Made by a program: the position numbers and the translations under genes. Of a stretch of 64,000 bases of DNA, positions 1-14,400 are shown piece by piece. Location of the stretch: positions 5,457,606 to 5,521,605 of the forward strand of contig NC_088305.1 of the NCBI RefSeq assembly GCF_032854445.1, given 5' to 3'. Origin of the DNA: Liolophura sinensis (lineage: Eukaryota > Mollusca > Polyplacophora > Chitonida > Chitonidae). The notes under the pieces are model-generated. The model was not told where the DNA came from. It ran no database searches and saw only the letters and a list, made by a program, of their open reading frames with translations. Position 1 is the stretch's first letter, and each line of letters opens with the position of its first letter.

Positions 1-61
1 TTATAATCGGTCAGTTTCTGTTTTTTCTTACTTGCTGGAAGACGCCAAAATATAATAAGTT

Positions 62-331
62 ATCTATTTATTTATTTCATCGGTGTTTTAAGTCGTAATC
101 AAGAATATTTCACGCCAGCCAGCGTTCTGATGGGAGGAAAACGGGCAGAATCTATGCGGCGAAACAGGCATTCGTATACCAGCCGTCAGCCAAGAAGGGC
201 GCTCCTGATCAGTAATCGCAAGGCTAATTCCCAAAACGGGCAGAAACCCACGACTAGCATAACCAGAACTTACCAGCGATCGCACTGGTGAGAGGCTCCT
301 GGGTGCCTCCAAACCACTCGTCCACGGAGGA
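62..331 (-). repeat. SINE family A copy, near full length
   Basis: This is the dominant repeat of the window. Read on the minus strand it has a tRNA-like head (box-A-like TGGCCGAGTGG pattern, box-B-like GTTCAAGTCC pattern in better copies), a conserved body ending in a GTAAAACACCAAT-like block, and an (ATAA)n tail, which appears here as TTTATTTATTT at the left end. This copy is diverged in the head but keeps the body and tail. The tRNA-derived SINE call rests on the head, the A-rich tail and the many dispersed copies. Confidence 0.75.
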
Positions 332-2283
332 CCCTACAATCATACTTCAAAATAAAGCAAGATTCAAACGACTATAACGGACGTTAGCTCCAAAACTATA
401 AATCAAAATTTGCAGGTTTAGCACGACACTACACATCATTAACCCGGTGAGGCGACCTTGTCGATCGTGCTCGCTCATCCCACAATACCTGATTTGGTAA
501 TCCTGTCCGATAGGGACATTTACCTGTGTCATTTACAAGCCACCAAAATACATAAACAATGTTACATAGGTCTTCTGATATTTGACTAAACCAATTAAAT
601 CATCAGTAAAGCATCCCACATGAAGTTTAAGAAAACATTCCTTTTTTTGTTTTTGTGATGTTGCAGAACCGAGATATCGCTTTTCAGAATAAGCAAAATA
701 TTGCACATGGACAAAACAGACGGTGCCACCAAGTTAGTTTTAACCAATCAGATGCGAGCAATTTCTATTACTGGAGAAGGCAGCTGTTTCAGGTGACGTC
801 ACCGAAGCCATGTTTTGCCTTTGAGCCATATGAATGAATGAACTTGGTGTTTCACGTTTCTCTAACATGGCACATCTCCTGGCGTTGTAAGAATTCTACA
901 TTAGGAGCTGATTTATACATTTATCGTAAATGGCTGTGGCTGTTTACATACGTTTCCATCCATGTTTCAAAATAATAAATTTATATTTTATGCTGTCTTT
1001 TCTCTAAAGCCTTTTTACTTCATAGTGTTCCGTGTTGTTTCACGTTGTATTGATCTGTTCAAACTTTGAAACTTTGATATGGTCTGGCTTCCAGATAATT
1101 GAAATCTGGTTTTTACACAAAAGGGCATTGAACTTTTTTTTTCTTTTCCGTCAGTGTGACAGTGAGAGTGTTATGTTTTATCTCTGACAAAAGCAAATTC
1201 TTTCGCCTCGGTGTATATTTAAACGTGTCATTAACCACAACTGTGATCTGAATTTTTTATCGGATTCTTGACAAAAAAAAAAACAAATCAACATTTAACG
1301 TTTCTGAATTCCCTGCCTCGGCCCTTTGTGAACGGAAATAGTTCCCTCCAAAAAGACTTTGCACAATGCCCTTTCCTTACAGTTAACAACCGTAGATTTC
1401 ACGCTTTGATTTCCAGTCTTACAGCTAATGTCAGTGAACAGGTAAAATAAAACCATATTTATTATCCTTCTGTAAGGAGAGATCTATGAGCGCAAAGCAA
1501 TACGATATCTCCTTTATGTTAACGCCGAAGTTCTTGTCCAATTGTTCCTGTGTTTGTACGTATAATAATAACAACGAATACATCTCTTATGATTCTCCAC
1601 GTAACATTCAAGGAAGCCAAGCAACAAGAAGCTAAAAGTGTACGAAACCGAATCCTTTTATGACTACGTTATCAAACTTAAATGTAGTAGTGTGGGGTGT
1701 AAGATTACCTCCTCTGGGTTGTGGTGAAGAAAACAATAGACAATAGACAGTTGTAGTTACAGATCCTCCTATTTCACAAGTTGTGTGTGGAAGTTCAATT
1801 GAAGATGAGTAGCGAGCTACAGTTAATGAGGTCACTTTTTCTTGAAAATGCGAACTGTCCAGAAATTAAATCTGTGTTGTCCAGTACTTATATACCTTTA
1901 GACCCATTCGAGAGCTGGGTTAGATTTACAAAATGTTTTCCCGCTTATCATTGCCGATCATGTTCCCTGTAACAGTGTTATCAGTCGTCCGTCGGCAGCC
2001 GCTCTGGCACCGATGGCTTAATGTAACAACTTAATTTCCTGCTCAGAATATCCGAAATAATGTCAAAGGACTTGTCCATTATTGAATGAAAAAACCTCCT
2101 TTAGGTAAAATAGACAACGAAGTATGAACAAATACAAATGCCCCGGATGGCTTTATAGAAGATCAAAAAGTCAAAAGCTCAAAGGAAAATACAAAAACCC
2201 AACAGGATAAAGGTCTTGAAATAACAAAGCCAACAGCGCTAATCTCTATTTATACTGTTTTTTCTTGTTCTGTTTACTACCAG
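332..2283. other. Stretch upstream of the first recognised GPCR exon; no exon identified
   Basis: This should be intron or 5' gene sequence of the receptor that starts at 2284. The receptor lacks its hormone-binding domain and TM1-TM2 here. I looked for the phase-0 TM1-TM2 exon, which usually carries a His-Lys-Asn-Leu-Phe-like motif, and did not find it. One exon-shaped segment at 660-801 has an acceptor after a T-rich tract and a CAG|GTGACG donor, but its translation has no class B features. No other repeat or gene is recognised. Confidence 0.4.
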
Positions 2284-2437
2284 GTCTGGTGCCGTGGCCT
2301 TAGCTTACTGGCGCAGTATTTTACTGCGAGCAACTTCTTCTGGATGTTTTGTGAAGGATTTTACCTCCATACAAAACTCGTTTTTGCCTTCACGTCAGGA
2401 CAAAAACTACTTATTATTTGTCGTTTGATTGGTTGGG
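2284..2437 (+). CDS. GPCR exon: ECL1 end, TM3, ICL2, start of TM4
   Basis: The acceptor is a strong T-rich tract ending CCAG at 2283; the donor is G|GTGAGT at 2438. The exon is 154 nt, entered in phase 0 and left in phase 1. It encodes 51 residues starting Val-Trp-Cys; this Cys is the TM3 partner of the ECL2 disulfide. The NFFWMFCEGFYLHT segment is diagnostic of class B receptors. It ends Ile-Gly-Trp at the start of TM4. Confidence 0.92.
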
Positions 2438-5400
2438 GTGAGTATTTTGTATTTGTCTGCCAAATAAAACGTACCAGGTGACACCAGTGCGTATTCCCTC
2501 CAAACCACCTAAAATTTTTTTATATCACTGGTGTTAACTGTTTATTCAGTGTTTTTTCATTTGTTTATATATTTGATTGATGTGCTCACAAATATTTCAA
2601 TTATACGACGGCGGCCAGCATTATGGTGAGAGTAAAGGGGTAGAGTCCGGCGAAAACCCACGACCATCCGCAGGTTACTGCCACACCTTTCCACGTGGGG
2701 CCGGAGAGGAAGTCAGCGTGACAGTTTGCTCATATTCCGTGACTGAAGAAAGCCGCTGTGCCCACAGAAAACCGTTGTCCTGTGGAATCTTATTGATGAC
2801 CCCCCCCCCCCCCAGCCTTTGATCCCTTTGCTCAGAACATATCCACTTATTTTTGCTTTCAAATTCCACGTTTTAAATTTCAAATTCCACGTTTTAAATA
2901 CAGACTGCTGTCTGTATTGACCCAATGGAAGGAGCCAAGAATCAAATTGGCTCTTTTTTGTTTATGTGAATTGGTAGTGTTTTACTTGTTGAACCGTCAC
3001 GTGGCGTGTCCTAAAGCCAATGGTTTGGGTAAAAATCTGTAAATTAGAATACAAAAAATGCAGTCATTGGCTTGTTTATTTGTGAAGGAACTCCAGTTGG
3101 GGAAAAGACACTCCGTCTAATAATCAGGGAAGGGTGTTTGGTTGCTTCAATTCTATTAGACTTGATACCAGATTGCTCGTCATAAGGTTAGGCCTCTGAT
3201 GGAAGATTTAGAGTACACCGACGATGAAAGGCCAAAGCAAGCACAATGGACGTAAGCACTGATGAGCTAGAAGTAGAAAAGCGACGCATTGAGGCATTTC
3301 CTCAACTCATCTGTGGATCACCAAATACCACAAATGACTGTATTCCCTCGGCAGACGGAGGCCCGTAGACAGTGATGCATGGAGCAACGAGGCCCCTCAA
3401 CGCTTTTAATCTCATAGCTTGAAGTTAAATGTAAAACGGGTCGCTCGAACCCCGATAAACGCCGTTGAGAAAGATAGAGGTCTGGCAGCCTTGAATGCTG
3501 CCCACGTCCGGTAACTGATAAATCAGACGAAGTACCGCATTATGTATACCACAGAAAAATAGGACGACGCCTTGGCTTTGTGAGGACACGGCTATTGCAA
3601 AACGACATTCCTTCCATTTCTGTTGCAACCAATGGCTTACCCACTGTCTCACAAATGATACAGACTGAATTTCGCCTTTATCAAAGTCTGACTGATTCAC
3701 ATATCTTTCATGCAATGGCTATCCAGTGTGTCTGCATACGACGTTTCATGGACAAATTTTCGCTGTAATATTAACACGTCAGTGTAACGCAATGGAAGGC
3801 ACTCGCTGAAATATTGTGTGTGATTTATTTATTTATTTGAGTGGTGTTCTATGTACGCCGTACTGAAAAATATTTCAGTTATACGACACCGGCCAGCGTT
3901 ATGATGGGAGGAAACTGGACAGAGCCTGGGAAACCCACGACTATTCGCAGGTTGCTGACAGATCTAGCGTTTGACAACGGATTCGCAAACAATGAGAGAC
4001 GTCTATCCAGTTGATTCACAGGGCGTCTAATTAATCGCTGAGCCAATTAGCCAGCTTTATTCTGATTCATTGAATAGCATGTTAAGTTTTACTGGTTTTA
4101 ATGATTTGACTTACATTTTTGGTAGGTTTTAAACAACATCACTTAATATTTGCAATATTGGTAGTTAATAGGCCACACGAGACTCGGGTTCTAAAACCAT
4201 TCTCTGAGGGTGAATTTTCTAGATTCTCGTGCTTACATTTTGGAGGAGAGGGGTTGGTAGTAATTATTGATCGATTGTGCCCTCTTGTGAAACCTTGCTT
4301 AAAATTCGGGTCTTCTCTGGCCTAGGCGGGTGGCGTGCCATCGCGGCACAACAATCCAGGAGCCTCTCAACAATGTGGTCACTCTGAGTTCAAGTCCAGC
4401 TCGCGCTACCTTTTTCTCCGGGAGTACGGGGGAAGGTGTGTTCGCCACCTGCGGATGGTCGCTGTCGCTGGAGACCGCTTGCCTTCCACCAACATGACAT
4501 AAATGTGTCACACGTGGTTTTCTCTTATCATAATGCTGCATCCTGTCGTATAAGTAAAATATTAATATAACAATATGAATAAATAAATATTATATATGTC
4601 GTACAGGTATATACACATGGAAAAGTTCTCCTGTATACATGGTTTCCTACAACAATAATGCATGCTACAAAACAACAAAATTATGAGGGTACATTTCTTG
4701 AGGTTAAAATAACAATCACAAACTATATTTGCAAGTTTTTCTCAGAAACCGTTATCTGTAGCTTACCACGCGTACTAATAACTGCTTTTGGAAGTTCCCC
4801 TGCCTAATTGGTGTATGGCTTTGAATCAGGAGTGGGTTTTTTATACCTGGCAATGGTTAGGTTTTTTACCCTGAAGGTATTTGTGGTATGTGTGTGGCAT
4901 GCCTCTGAGAGCATATCTTCGAATATATGCATGTATAACAAGAACACGAACGTCTGTTTGGACCTATAGATTCTGAAGTGGCCATTTTAGGTTGAACTAC
5001 CACTTTATATGGCGTCCCCTTCGTTCCTGTTTCGCAAGAGTCAGTCCCAAGATACTTGTCATAGCAGTGTTAAAAAAATCAACACGAATTTAGGAGGAAT
5101 ATTCGTCAAGGTAATAAAACAAAGTTACAATAAGCATTTACAATAAACCGTCTTTTTACTCCAGCGAAGGAGAATAAGAATGGAGGAGTAGTCATTCAGG
5201 ATGTTGGCACCCAACAAGCCTTTTCCATGCATAGCTAAATGAGCCGGGTATCGTCACTTACTTAGTAATGTCTCCAGAGAACAGAGAAACCGAGCTAAGA
5301 ACATCCCTTCTCACTAACAAGCTTGAGATGTCTCTTCGAGGATTGGATGAAAAGAATTTATTGGGGTTGGTTTCCCTGCAGAGGGAGTATGTTGTAATTC

Positions 5401-8400
5401 ATTGGCCACAAACGACCCTATATCTTATTGCCAAAACATGAACAAGGATGGCCTAGTTATACATACAAATATTTAGGAGTTGAATCTGTTTCAAGCAGGA
5501 ACAGCAAAAACGTGCACATTTTTACATGACCGTGGCGAACGTGATTAAAATATATCGCAAAGCCTTTGGTGTTCACATGCAGTTGTATACGCTGATAAAG
5601 TCAGACCGAATAGACTCTCCCTACGCCGACTTGAAGCTAACCTAATTCCAGGTTATACGCTTACCCTAAGCCCTCCCTCTGTTAGTCAGATTGAATCTCA
5701 CTTACCTAGTCAGGAATTGAAGTCCAATTTAACCCGTTCACTGATTTGTGTATTGGAGAAAATTGCCCGCCTAAAACAAGTCTGACCAAGCGGTGTACTC
5801 TTCTTATTTTCTGTTTTACGTTGTAGTATCTGCATAGCTGTGCACAAAGAACAAAGGCGTAGTATACAAACGCTGAGGGTAACAGCAGAGAATGAGATGT
5901 TTTATTTTTGAACTGCTACGCACCGACTTGTTTAAGCGTGAAATGCTTTGGCATTACATTAGTTTATTTATTTTGTATACCCTAAGACCGTACACAAGAT
6001 TTTGTCACTAACAGGGCTATGATTATTTATTTATTTTTTTCATCTTTGTTGTACAGATATTAACACATGGGGCCTCTCGCGCAAACGGATTGTAAGCCTT
6101 ACTATATGGTAAATCACTAAGATCTCGATCGTAGCCTTAGCTTACAATGGACACCCTCTTGCACGGACAGATTGTAAGCTACGATAGTGGTAAAGTGCAA
6201 TCACAAATTACAATTGGGTTGACCACCCCAAAAATATTTACAATCGCCCCAAATTTACAGAAAGTCCAAACACTTGCCTTAGACAGACTGTTAGATAGTA
6301 CTTTTCAATTCGACTTGCAAAGATATATAATGCAATTGTCTCAAAAAGATGTTACGAGCATTTTTTCACATGTTATTATTAGTTGCTGACTCAGTATAAT
6401 GAAGAACTCATTTGAAAATGAAGGCAAGAAACGTTAGTGACTGGTACATTGTCCATTTACACATGCCACATTTGGCCTACGATGGCGATTGTAACTTTGA
6501 AACGTTACAATATCATTACAATTTCTTTGTGCAGGCGGCATAACTAATTATGACAATCAATTGTAAACTCAGTTGTAGGCTGTACAATGGATTGTAGCTC
6601 CAATCCTGGGCCCTGGGCATATATCTTCTAACCAAAACCGAACTAAGAATCCGATCTGGCGTTCGAGGCAAACGGCTGACAGAGTTCAACATTGTGGTGA
6701 TGTGATTCATAACAAACTAGCAATACACCTATAAAAATTGTCCCTAAAAGCTAGCGTCATGAATTATAAGTGGTTCCATCCAAAGAGCAGTCTGCTTAAA
6801 TCTATCAGTTCCATCCGTTAGACACCCAGTTAGATTACATGGCACTAAATGTCAAATTTGAATTGATCCCTGGTGTTCGGGTATAGCTTATATTTGGGTC
6901 CAATTAAATATTCTACTCCTGTTAATGGATAGTGGAAGCAAACCTGCATGATATGTATGTATCATGTTATATACATAGATGCGTTATGCGTGTTTACCCC
7001 CCAGGCTCTGGCTCTGTGTGTGTTGTAGGCTCAATACTATGTTATAAATCAGTATATATGTCGCTATATTTTATAACAATTGGTCAGCATCACAATTCAA
7101 TTTTGCTAATGTCGGATCTTGTAGCCGCTCCCTTAACGGAATCCCCAGTCCCACCTCGGTATGAGGTGACACCTGATCTCCTTCTGTCCGATGACCCTTC
7201 TTTTATTGGAGAGGCCAAACTTTAGTGCCGTATCAACTGGTGTGGTCGGAGAGCGGCCGTGGTCTAAATGGTTAACGGATCCCTAAAACAAGCGAGGCTC
7301 GAGTTCAAACTCTGTCTTGGGCAAACAAATTTGTAGATTCCCCCGCTCCCACTGCATTTCGGGCTTTGGTAACAATAAACTGTCGATGTGTCCGTCTGCT
7401 CAGTCTTACATTCATTGATTACAGCTTGTCGTCTACACATATGGTGCGCATATCACTACGCCACACCTGGAAAATTTCGTCAGTAACTTGACCTAGGTCG
7501 GTGGTTTACACTGGGCACTCCGATTTCCTCCAGCCATGACATTATTTTCTCAAATAAAATGGCCGTTTCAATACACAAATGACTCAAAGAGTTAAAGGAG
7601 ACTGCACTTTCTGAAATACGGAAGCGCGATTAGATTTGGCTAACAGAGGACGGGCTTAGAGCAAACGTAACCCAGAATTAGGTAAGAGTCAAATCGGTGT
7701 AGAGAGAGACTACTAGACCTCAGTTTAGTGATTTTGACTTTACTTCAGGTCTAGGTGGTGGGTTAAATCTGATTGCCGTGATCTTGGTTTTACTGTGGTT
7801 AGCAACAAGTCTGACTTTGGTGATCCTGATTTTACTTCAGATCTGGTTAGTAACAAGTTTGACTTTAATAATATTGATTTTACTCCAAACCTAGTTAGCG
7901 ACAAATCTGACTTTAGTGATCTTGATTTTACCTCAGATCCAGTTTGCCACAAGTCTGATTTTGGTGATATTGACTTTACTTCAGATTTAGTTAGCGACAA
8001 GTCTGACTTCAGTGGTCTTGATTTTACTTTAGACCTAGTTAGTGACAAGCCCGACTTCAGTGATCTTGATCTTACGCCAGAGAAACTAGATGTGACATTA
8101 GTGATCTCGATTTTATTTTAGGTCTAGATAGCGACGTTTCGGTATTTGCAGGGTACACTTGATCTGACTTCAGTGACATTGGTGTAACTTCAGGTCTTGG
8201 TGGAGTTAGCGAAAAGTCAGTACATGGACGGTTACTAAATGTGAGTTCAGTGTGACTTCGTGTCTAGTCTGAAATAAGGCAGTACTGAGAGGGGCTACTA
8301 CATTTGGCTTTAGTGAGACTGGTGTAATTATAAGCCTAGTTAGTGACAAATCAGTGCGGAGAAAGGCTGATTTTAATGGGACTTAACCTCAGATCATTTG

Positions 8401-11400
8401 ATGGGAAAAACTTAGATTTCACCAAACCACCTATACCAGTTTTTGTACTTGAGATTGAATGAAATAAACAAGGCAGGCCTTCATTAATACAGTATAAAGG
8501 AGGAGGTTCAAAGCAATTTCGGAAGTGTGGCACTTGTCTTCTGTCCACAAGTAGTTATCGACGCTCAATTTAAACAGTTTTCCATTCACGTGTTCTTAAG
8601 AACGTGTTTTAATTTCATGTCCCGACTCTAGAAAGGATAAAATGCTTTCCATATTGGAACAGCATAGGGGTTAAGTAATATTGCAGCCATGCTTCAAAAT
8701 GGCCGCTCCAATGGTCACGTGATTGTTGCTAGCCTAGCACAGATGCCTGGTATTAACACGCCCACAGCCCACGGTCGCTGGAGAATAGTAATCCATCAAT
8801 CAAATTCCTGGACGAGTTGATGGTCATTAAAACCGCCCACAACTTGTCTGACCCTAGAATTTGATGGTAAGCTTAAGTTTTAGGGGAAACGTGAAGTGGT
8901 TGCCATAGATAGAAACGGGGGCGTGGAAGAGAAAATAGCTTCGGTATTGTAGTTAAAGAAAATCAATTCCCGTCCGTTAGAAAGATTCATACGTTTGTAA
9001 AGAGAAGTTATGTGCAACAACAGTAGATGAAATGGTAGTAGTGGCAAACCATAACTATATCCTAAATGATAGCCGTATTATTCTCTACTGGATGAAATTG
9101 TGCTTAACTGTTGAGTGGATTTTTCAATTGAGGCCCCTAACATTTGCTGATAGGACTCTCGATTGCTCATCAAACTAAAGCGCGGTTCATATTACATCCA
9201 GTATGGACATCGCTGAAAGGTTTCCACACACTACAACCCATCGTTCATTTATTTGACGGTGTTATCGGCCATTCGGCCATTCATTATTTAAAGGCGAGTG
9301 GCCTGTATAATAGAATATTGATCCTGTGCATTACTGTATACAGTTCTGTAGATCACCGGTATATATTAAAGAAAGACCTTAATATTGTTTCAAATTCTAA
9401 CAAAAGCTTGAGTTTTTTAGGTTTTAACATTTGTTTGCAGAGAAGTCAGGAGGTTTGTCTGGTTTGTGAGGGCGGTAAATTCCTGCTCTTATCAACCTGA
9501 CATCAATCATTTTCAAATAGGGATTTTATCACCAAATTTAAGAAGTAAATAAATATATTTACCTAATTTGAAATATGCGCTAATACATGATATATAAAAC
9601 TGCCATGTTTCTCCAAAGATTCAGTACAGAGGAAAGTGACGTTGGACGTGCGTGATTGGTTCATGACCTTTTGTTTCTTTCCAGTTTTTCCGGTCATTTT
9701 AGCTTTGATTTACGGCGTGACGAGATCTATGTCAGACACGGAAATTAACAGACAAAGGTATGAATGTAGATGTAGATGTAGACGGCGGGTATATCAGCAT
9801 GTGGACGAATGTGATTTGACGGCAGTACAGCGTATTGGGTAATTCGAGACCAGTGACGTCTAATAAAACAGTAATTAACATAACTGTACACTTTGCTAAT
9901 TCTTCTTAAGCCATAATGCTAGGGGGTGTGCAATTTGAAACTACTTAAGCCATAATGCTAGGGGGTGTGCAATTTGAAACTACTGAACCATTTACATGGA
10001 CAGTTAGAATAAGATCCTAAGTGAGATAAACTGACAAGAGTCCGCATTTCACTGGTACGAGAGACAATTTGCCAACTATCACACTGCCGTCGTTGCTCTG
10101 GGTTTACTTTCTATGCAACTGTCCATTATACTATAAATTAATCAAACACTTTTGTGACTCAAATTTATTTTAAATTTCCATGTCTTTTTTAATTTTAGAC
10201 CAGTGGCGTCTAACAAATTGTAGTTAACATGATTGTATTTGTTTTATCTAATTCTGCTTAAGCCAGGGTGCTAGAGGGTGTGTAATTTGGAGCTACCGAA
10301 GCATTTAAATAAACAGTTCGAATAAAACCCTAACCGAGATAAACTGACGAGAGGGTGTATTTCACCGGATACTTGCTATCACAGTGCCATCGCTGCTTTA
10401 GCTGTACGTCTTTTATGCTATAAACTTGTCAGACATTTTCGTGATCCAAATTTAATTTAAATATCCAACTTTCCCCTGAAAAGACTGCACTTATCTCTAT
10501 TTTGTTTTGTTTTCGTTAGTTGCTGGATGACACACAGTCCGTTACAGTGGATAATAATTGCACCAATCGTTATCAGTTTAGTGGTAAGTTTTTAATTGTT
10601 TTCTTTGACCGCTTTTTATCTCAGTCATGGTATTCCGTATTTTCGTAATGCGTAGGTTACTTCCCTTTTCGAAGAATTACCTCCCTTGGCGGTACATTTC
10701 TCTTCTTTATTTCCGTACTTAAGAATATGAGACTAATGTGGAATATTGCTGTTCACATTATCAGTTTCCAAATGCAAAGAAGCAAATTGCAAGGATCCAA
10801 AAGTAGTTAACCTTTCAAGTAATTTGACAGGCGGAAGAGTCACAGTTATTGAATGTTTTATAATCAAATAATATAAAGAGCCCACATTTCGTTAAATATA
10901 GCCCTGGCAACAGCTAATAGGATCTTTATTACCAGGATTACACTGCTAGGTTTTTGGATTCATCGTCTGTATATATCTGCTAATTTTTGTTTGCGAAACT
11001 CTTTTGTCTACGAACTCGAATGTTTAGTGAGTAAACAGAAATTCACATTGAGTAAATTTTGTTGAATGGGCAGAGTGAACGCACGGACCATACACGTTAA
11101 CCATAAGAACCACTCACATGTTTGTCCATCATTTTGTCCATCATTTTGTCCATCGTTTTGTCCATCATTTTGTCCATCATTTTGTCCATCATATTTGTCC
11201 ATCCCTACTCTCAGATACCAAATGATTCCCTCTCTTTCAGTTAAATGTTGCTTTCCTGTGTAACATTGTACGGTTGTTGGTCACAAAATTACGCGCCTTA
11301 AACTCTACGGATGCCAAATCAAACCAAGTAAGTCCAGCGCATTTTTTTTCTAACACCACAAGTCGTGTTTTTAAGCAACTAAGCTCACTGTAGTCTCTGT

Positions 11401-14400
11401 TTTAAAGTAAACGAATGCATTCAACGTTGAAATTTAACACTTGTGAATAGTACATCATTAAGCTAGAAGATAAATGCACTAACTAAATAAAGTGTCTACA
11501 GCTTAACGCTATCAACAGAAGATTTTATAAAATTTCTCTCTGGACAGAAAATCGTAGCAAACATAAAAAAACACCATGTATAGGATCTAATTTAATGTAG
11601 GAATAAATTATAAAGAAAAATATAAACATCCATACAGACGTGGAATGTGTCAAATATGCAAAACATCACTGGCTAATTAACCACTACAATTAAATGTGCA
11701 TTTCTGTGTCTGTACTAAGCCTATAGTCTTTAGAAGTGTGCCAGAATAAATTTGCCAAGAGGCTGCATCTCCCATCACTGAAGTAGATGGCCTACACTTT
11801 AAGCTCGCCTTGCCAGAGACAATATATTGTTCTTAGGTACGAAGGTTAATCAGTTAGTTACATGGCGGAAGATTCTCTGAGCTGTCTGGGTTTTTATCTA
11901 CCCATGTCGTAAGATGAACAGTTGTTACCCATGGCGATATCATTCAATTAAACAAACATTTTATATATAGAGAGAGAGCATATACATCTAACTACCGTCT
12001 TGTAAATGAAACATGTTTTCGCAGAGGGCCATACTCATTATACCTGACAATAACATGACAAACTGTACAAGATGATGTTAAACTTTTATCTACGTTGTTG
12101 TTGTTGTGCCCGTTTTGTTCCTGGTCGTATGGTGCATATCTTAAATACGCATGCGATGCAGTTATGACGGCAGATTGTGTCCTTGTTTCTCGTCGCTTTG
12201 ACTTTCAATGACCGTAAAATGAGTGTATTTTTTTCTTCTCGCAGGCAGGCGACTCGGGCTACACTGATTCTGATTCCGTTGCTTGGTGTACAGTTCGTGT
12301 TTTTCCCGATTCGTTCCTCAAAGGACAGTCCCATTTCGGAATATTTACGTCATACTCTCGGCGCTAATTATATCTTTACAGGTATATTTGATAAGAGAGT
12401 GTACGTTGGAAGGTCTATCAGCACCTGCGTATGTTTGGAGGTTTAATCCAACCTCTACCCGGTTTCCTCCCACGATAATGCCGCCGTCGTCGAATAGGTG
12501 ATATATTCTACGGCATAAGGCGTAAATCACCAACTCAGATAAATAAATACATGTATTTATGCTTAGCAGGTAGTCGATCTCTAGTAAAGGTGGGATGAAG
12601 TAAAACATTCGGCTCGCACATTGTATGGACCTGTCTGAATCTGTCTCTTTCTGACCATCAGAATCTTGGCCAATGAAGCTGCGATCTTGAATCCATCGCT
12701 CTCTTCAACTGTAGCTTTAGGTCAGAAGATTTGTCAGGTACCTGGTGATGGTCACTGGTTTACTCCGGCCATAAAACTGACTGCTATCATAAAACGCTTT
12801 AAAAATGATAATTAAAGAAGTGAAAAATTCTTGAACATCAGATGTGTTGATAAAGATATATATACATAAGGCCATGTGGAACGAGAGTAAACCCCTGACG
12901 GAGGTAAACTGACAAGAGGCCAGATATTACCGGTTGCGTGTCACAAAGCAAATATAGATTTTATACCTTTCATCCAGATGAACTGAACCAGGTATTTTAG
13001 ATTATATTATTCTAAATAGTCATTATGATGTACTTTATGCGGAATATTTCTTACCATACAAAAATATTCTGCTATTTCAGACTGGGATCTAATCAACAAG
13101 CGTTCCTGTTTGCTTATAGATTTTGATTTGATAAATGTACTAATCAGTAATGGCAGCATCGATAATTTGAAAATTCCTCATTCATATCTAACCAAATCCA
13201 CGACGAAGTAAAATTTAATCCCAGTGAATGATAACAATGAAAACTCTATATCTGTAAGTGCAAAAAACGGCAGAAACGATGTCGCTATGCTGCAACAAAC
13301 TTGTTTCCTTAAATATCATTGTATTCGACCTTGTAATCTCGCTGATCGTCTTCGATTAGCTGAGCACATCAAGTAAATAAGCCAGCGTTGTTCCTCTCAC
13401 ATCGTACTGATAGAAGGCTAATACACCCTGAACTGGTAATCTTGTTTCTTCATCACGAGCCGCGCAGAGCATGCGGGGTTAGCTCGTGAACTGGTATGTC
13501 CCTGTCAGTATGCTTTGACTGGTTGGGATGTCTCGTCTGGTGTCTCTGGCTTGGTGTTACGGTGGGGCAGCACTAAATACGTATCTGTGAAAAAATGCGC
13601 TGCTACAAGGAGACACAATTGTCAAATGAACAGCGACATCGTGTTACATGATGTGATAAGAACCCTCCAAAACAGGCTCAAACATTTATATATAGAGAGA
13701 GAAAATGGCAACAAATGTTAAAAACCAAGGCCCGTATATATCAGGCAACTTATAAAGACTTAAGTGCTGCCAAAGCCAGTCTCGGGAACAGGAAAGGACC
13801 TGAAAGTTAGTACTCTGTTCTGCAGCGCAGAATCAGCGTACAAATTTTAGACTTTAATTGTAGCTGTGTTCGATTTTTTCTCAAGACGTTTGATATATAC
13901 GCATCCAGGCTGATTAATAACACTCCATTTTTTGTTATAAATGTATGTACGAAACAGATGTACGAGTCCAGTTAAATTCAATACTCATGGCCCAAAATTG
14001 TCCACATGATTTTTACGTACACTTTTTTTTCCTTTCAGGGTTTCTTTGTGGCCACAATATACTGTTTTTCAACAGTGAGGTGAGACTTTGGAATCCAGGT
14101 AGATTCCATTATTACGTAGCCTATTGAGTCTACACTTAATCCAGGATGCTCATTATACGTGTACCGTCTTATGGGTTTTCATTACGTGTAATTAATCTGG
14201 TAAATCCTGTGTTTAACCTTTGTAGTTAGTGGAATTTAACTTGCTCCGTTTGTCCGTTAAAACCGTTTATCTGAGACTGATTATTTATTTATTTATTTGA
14301 TTGGTGTTTTAAGCCGTACTCAAGAATATTTCACTTATACGAAGGCGGCCAGCATTATGGTGGGATTAAAGCGAGCATAGCGGGGGAAACCCACGACCAT

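Larger units (their letters stand above)
2438..9684 (+). other. 7.2-kb GPCR intron loaded with repeats
   Basis: The intron starts GTGAGT and ends TTTCTTTCCAG, and its ends join codons in phase 1. It holds partial SINE A copies (near 2566, 3820 and 4322), a SINE E copy near 7240 and the 48-bp minisatellite near 7728-8400. A C14 homopolymer lies near 2800-2813. In 4600-7230 and 8400-9684 I see no gene and no clear repeat. The 80-residue frame at 6147-6389 is not recognisable as a protein. Confidence 0.8.

Noticed and set aside
660-801. Exon-shaped segment upstream of the GPCR
   Set aside because: Splice sites look fair, but the translation lacks the cysteine pattern of a hormone-receptor domain or any TM segment.
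1781-1972. 63-codon plus frame with several cysteines, considered as a GPCR ectodomain exon
   Set aside because: It ends in a stop codon without a donor, and its cysteine and tryptophan order does not fit the class B ectodomain.
6147-6389. 80-codon plus frame with phage- or enzyme-like look
   Set aside because: No motif could be named and no splice or promoter context is present.
7795-8121. Repeat protein gene in the 48-bp array
   Set aside because: It is intronic to the GPCR, lacks splice sites and upstream sequence support, and both strands are open as expected for a period of 48.
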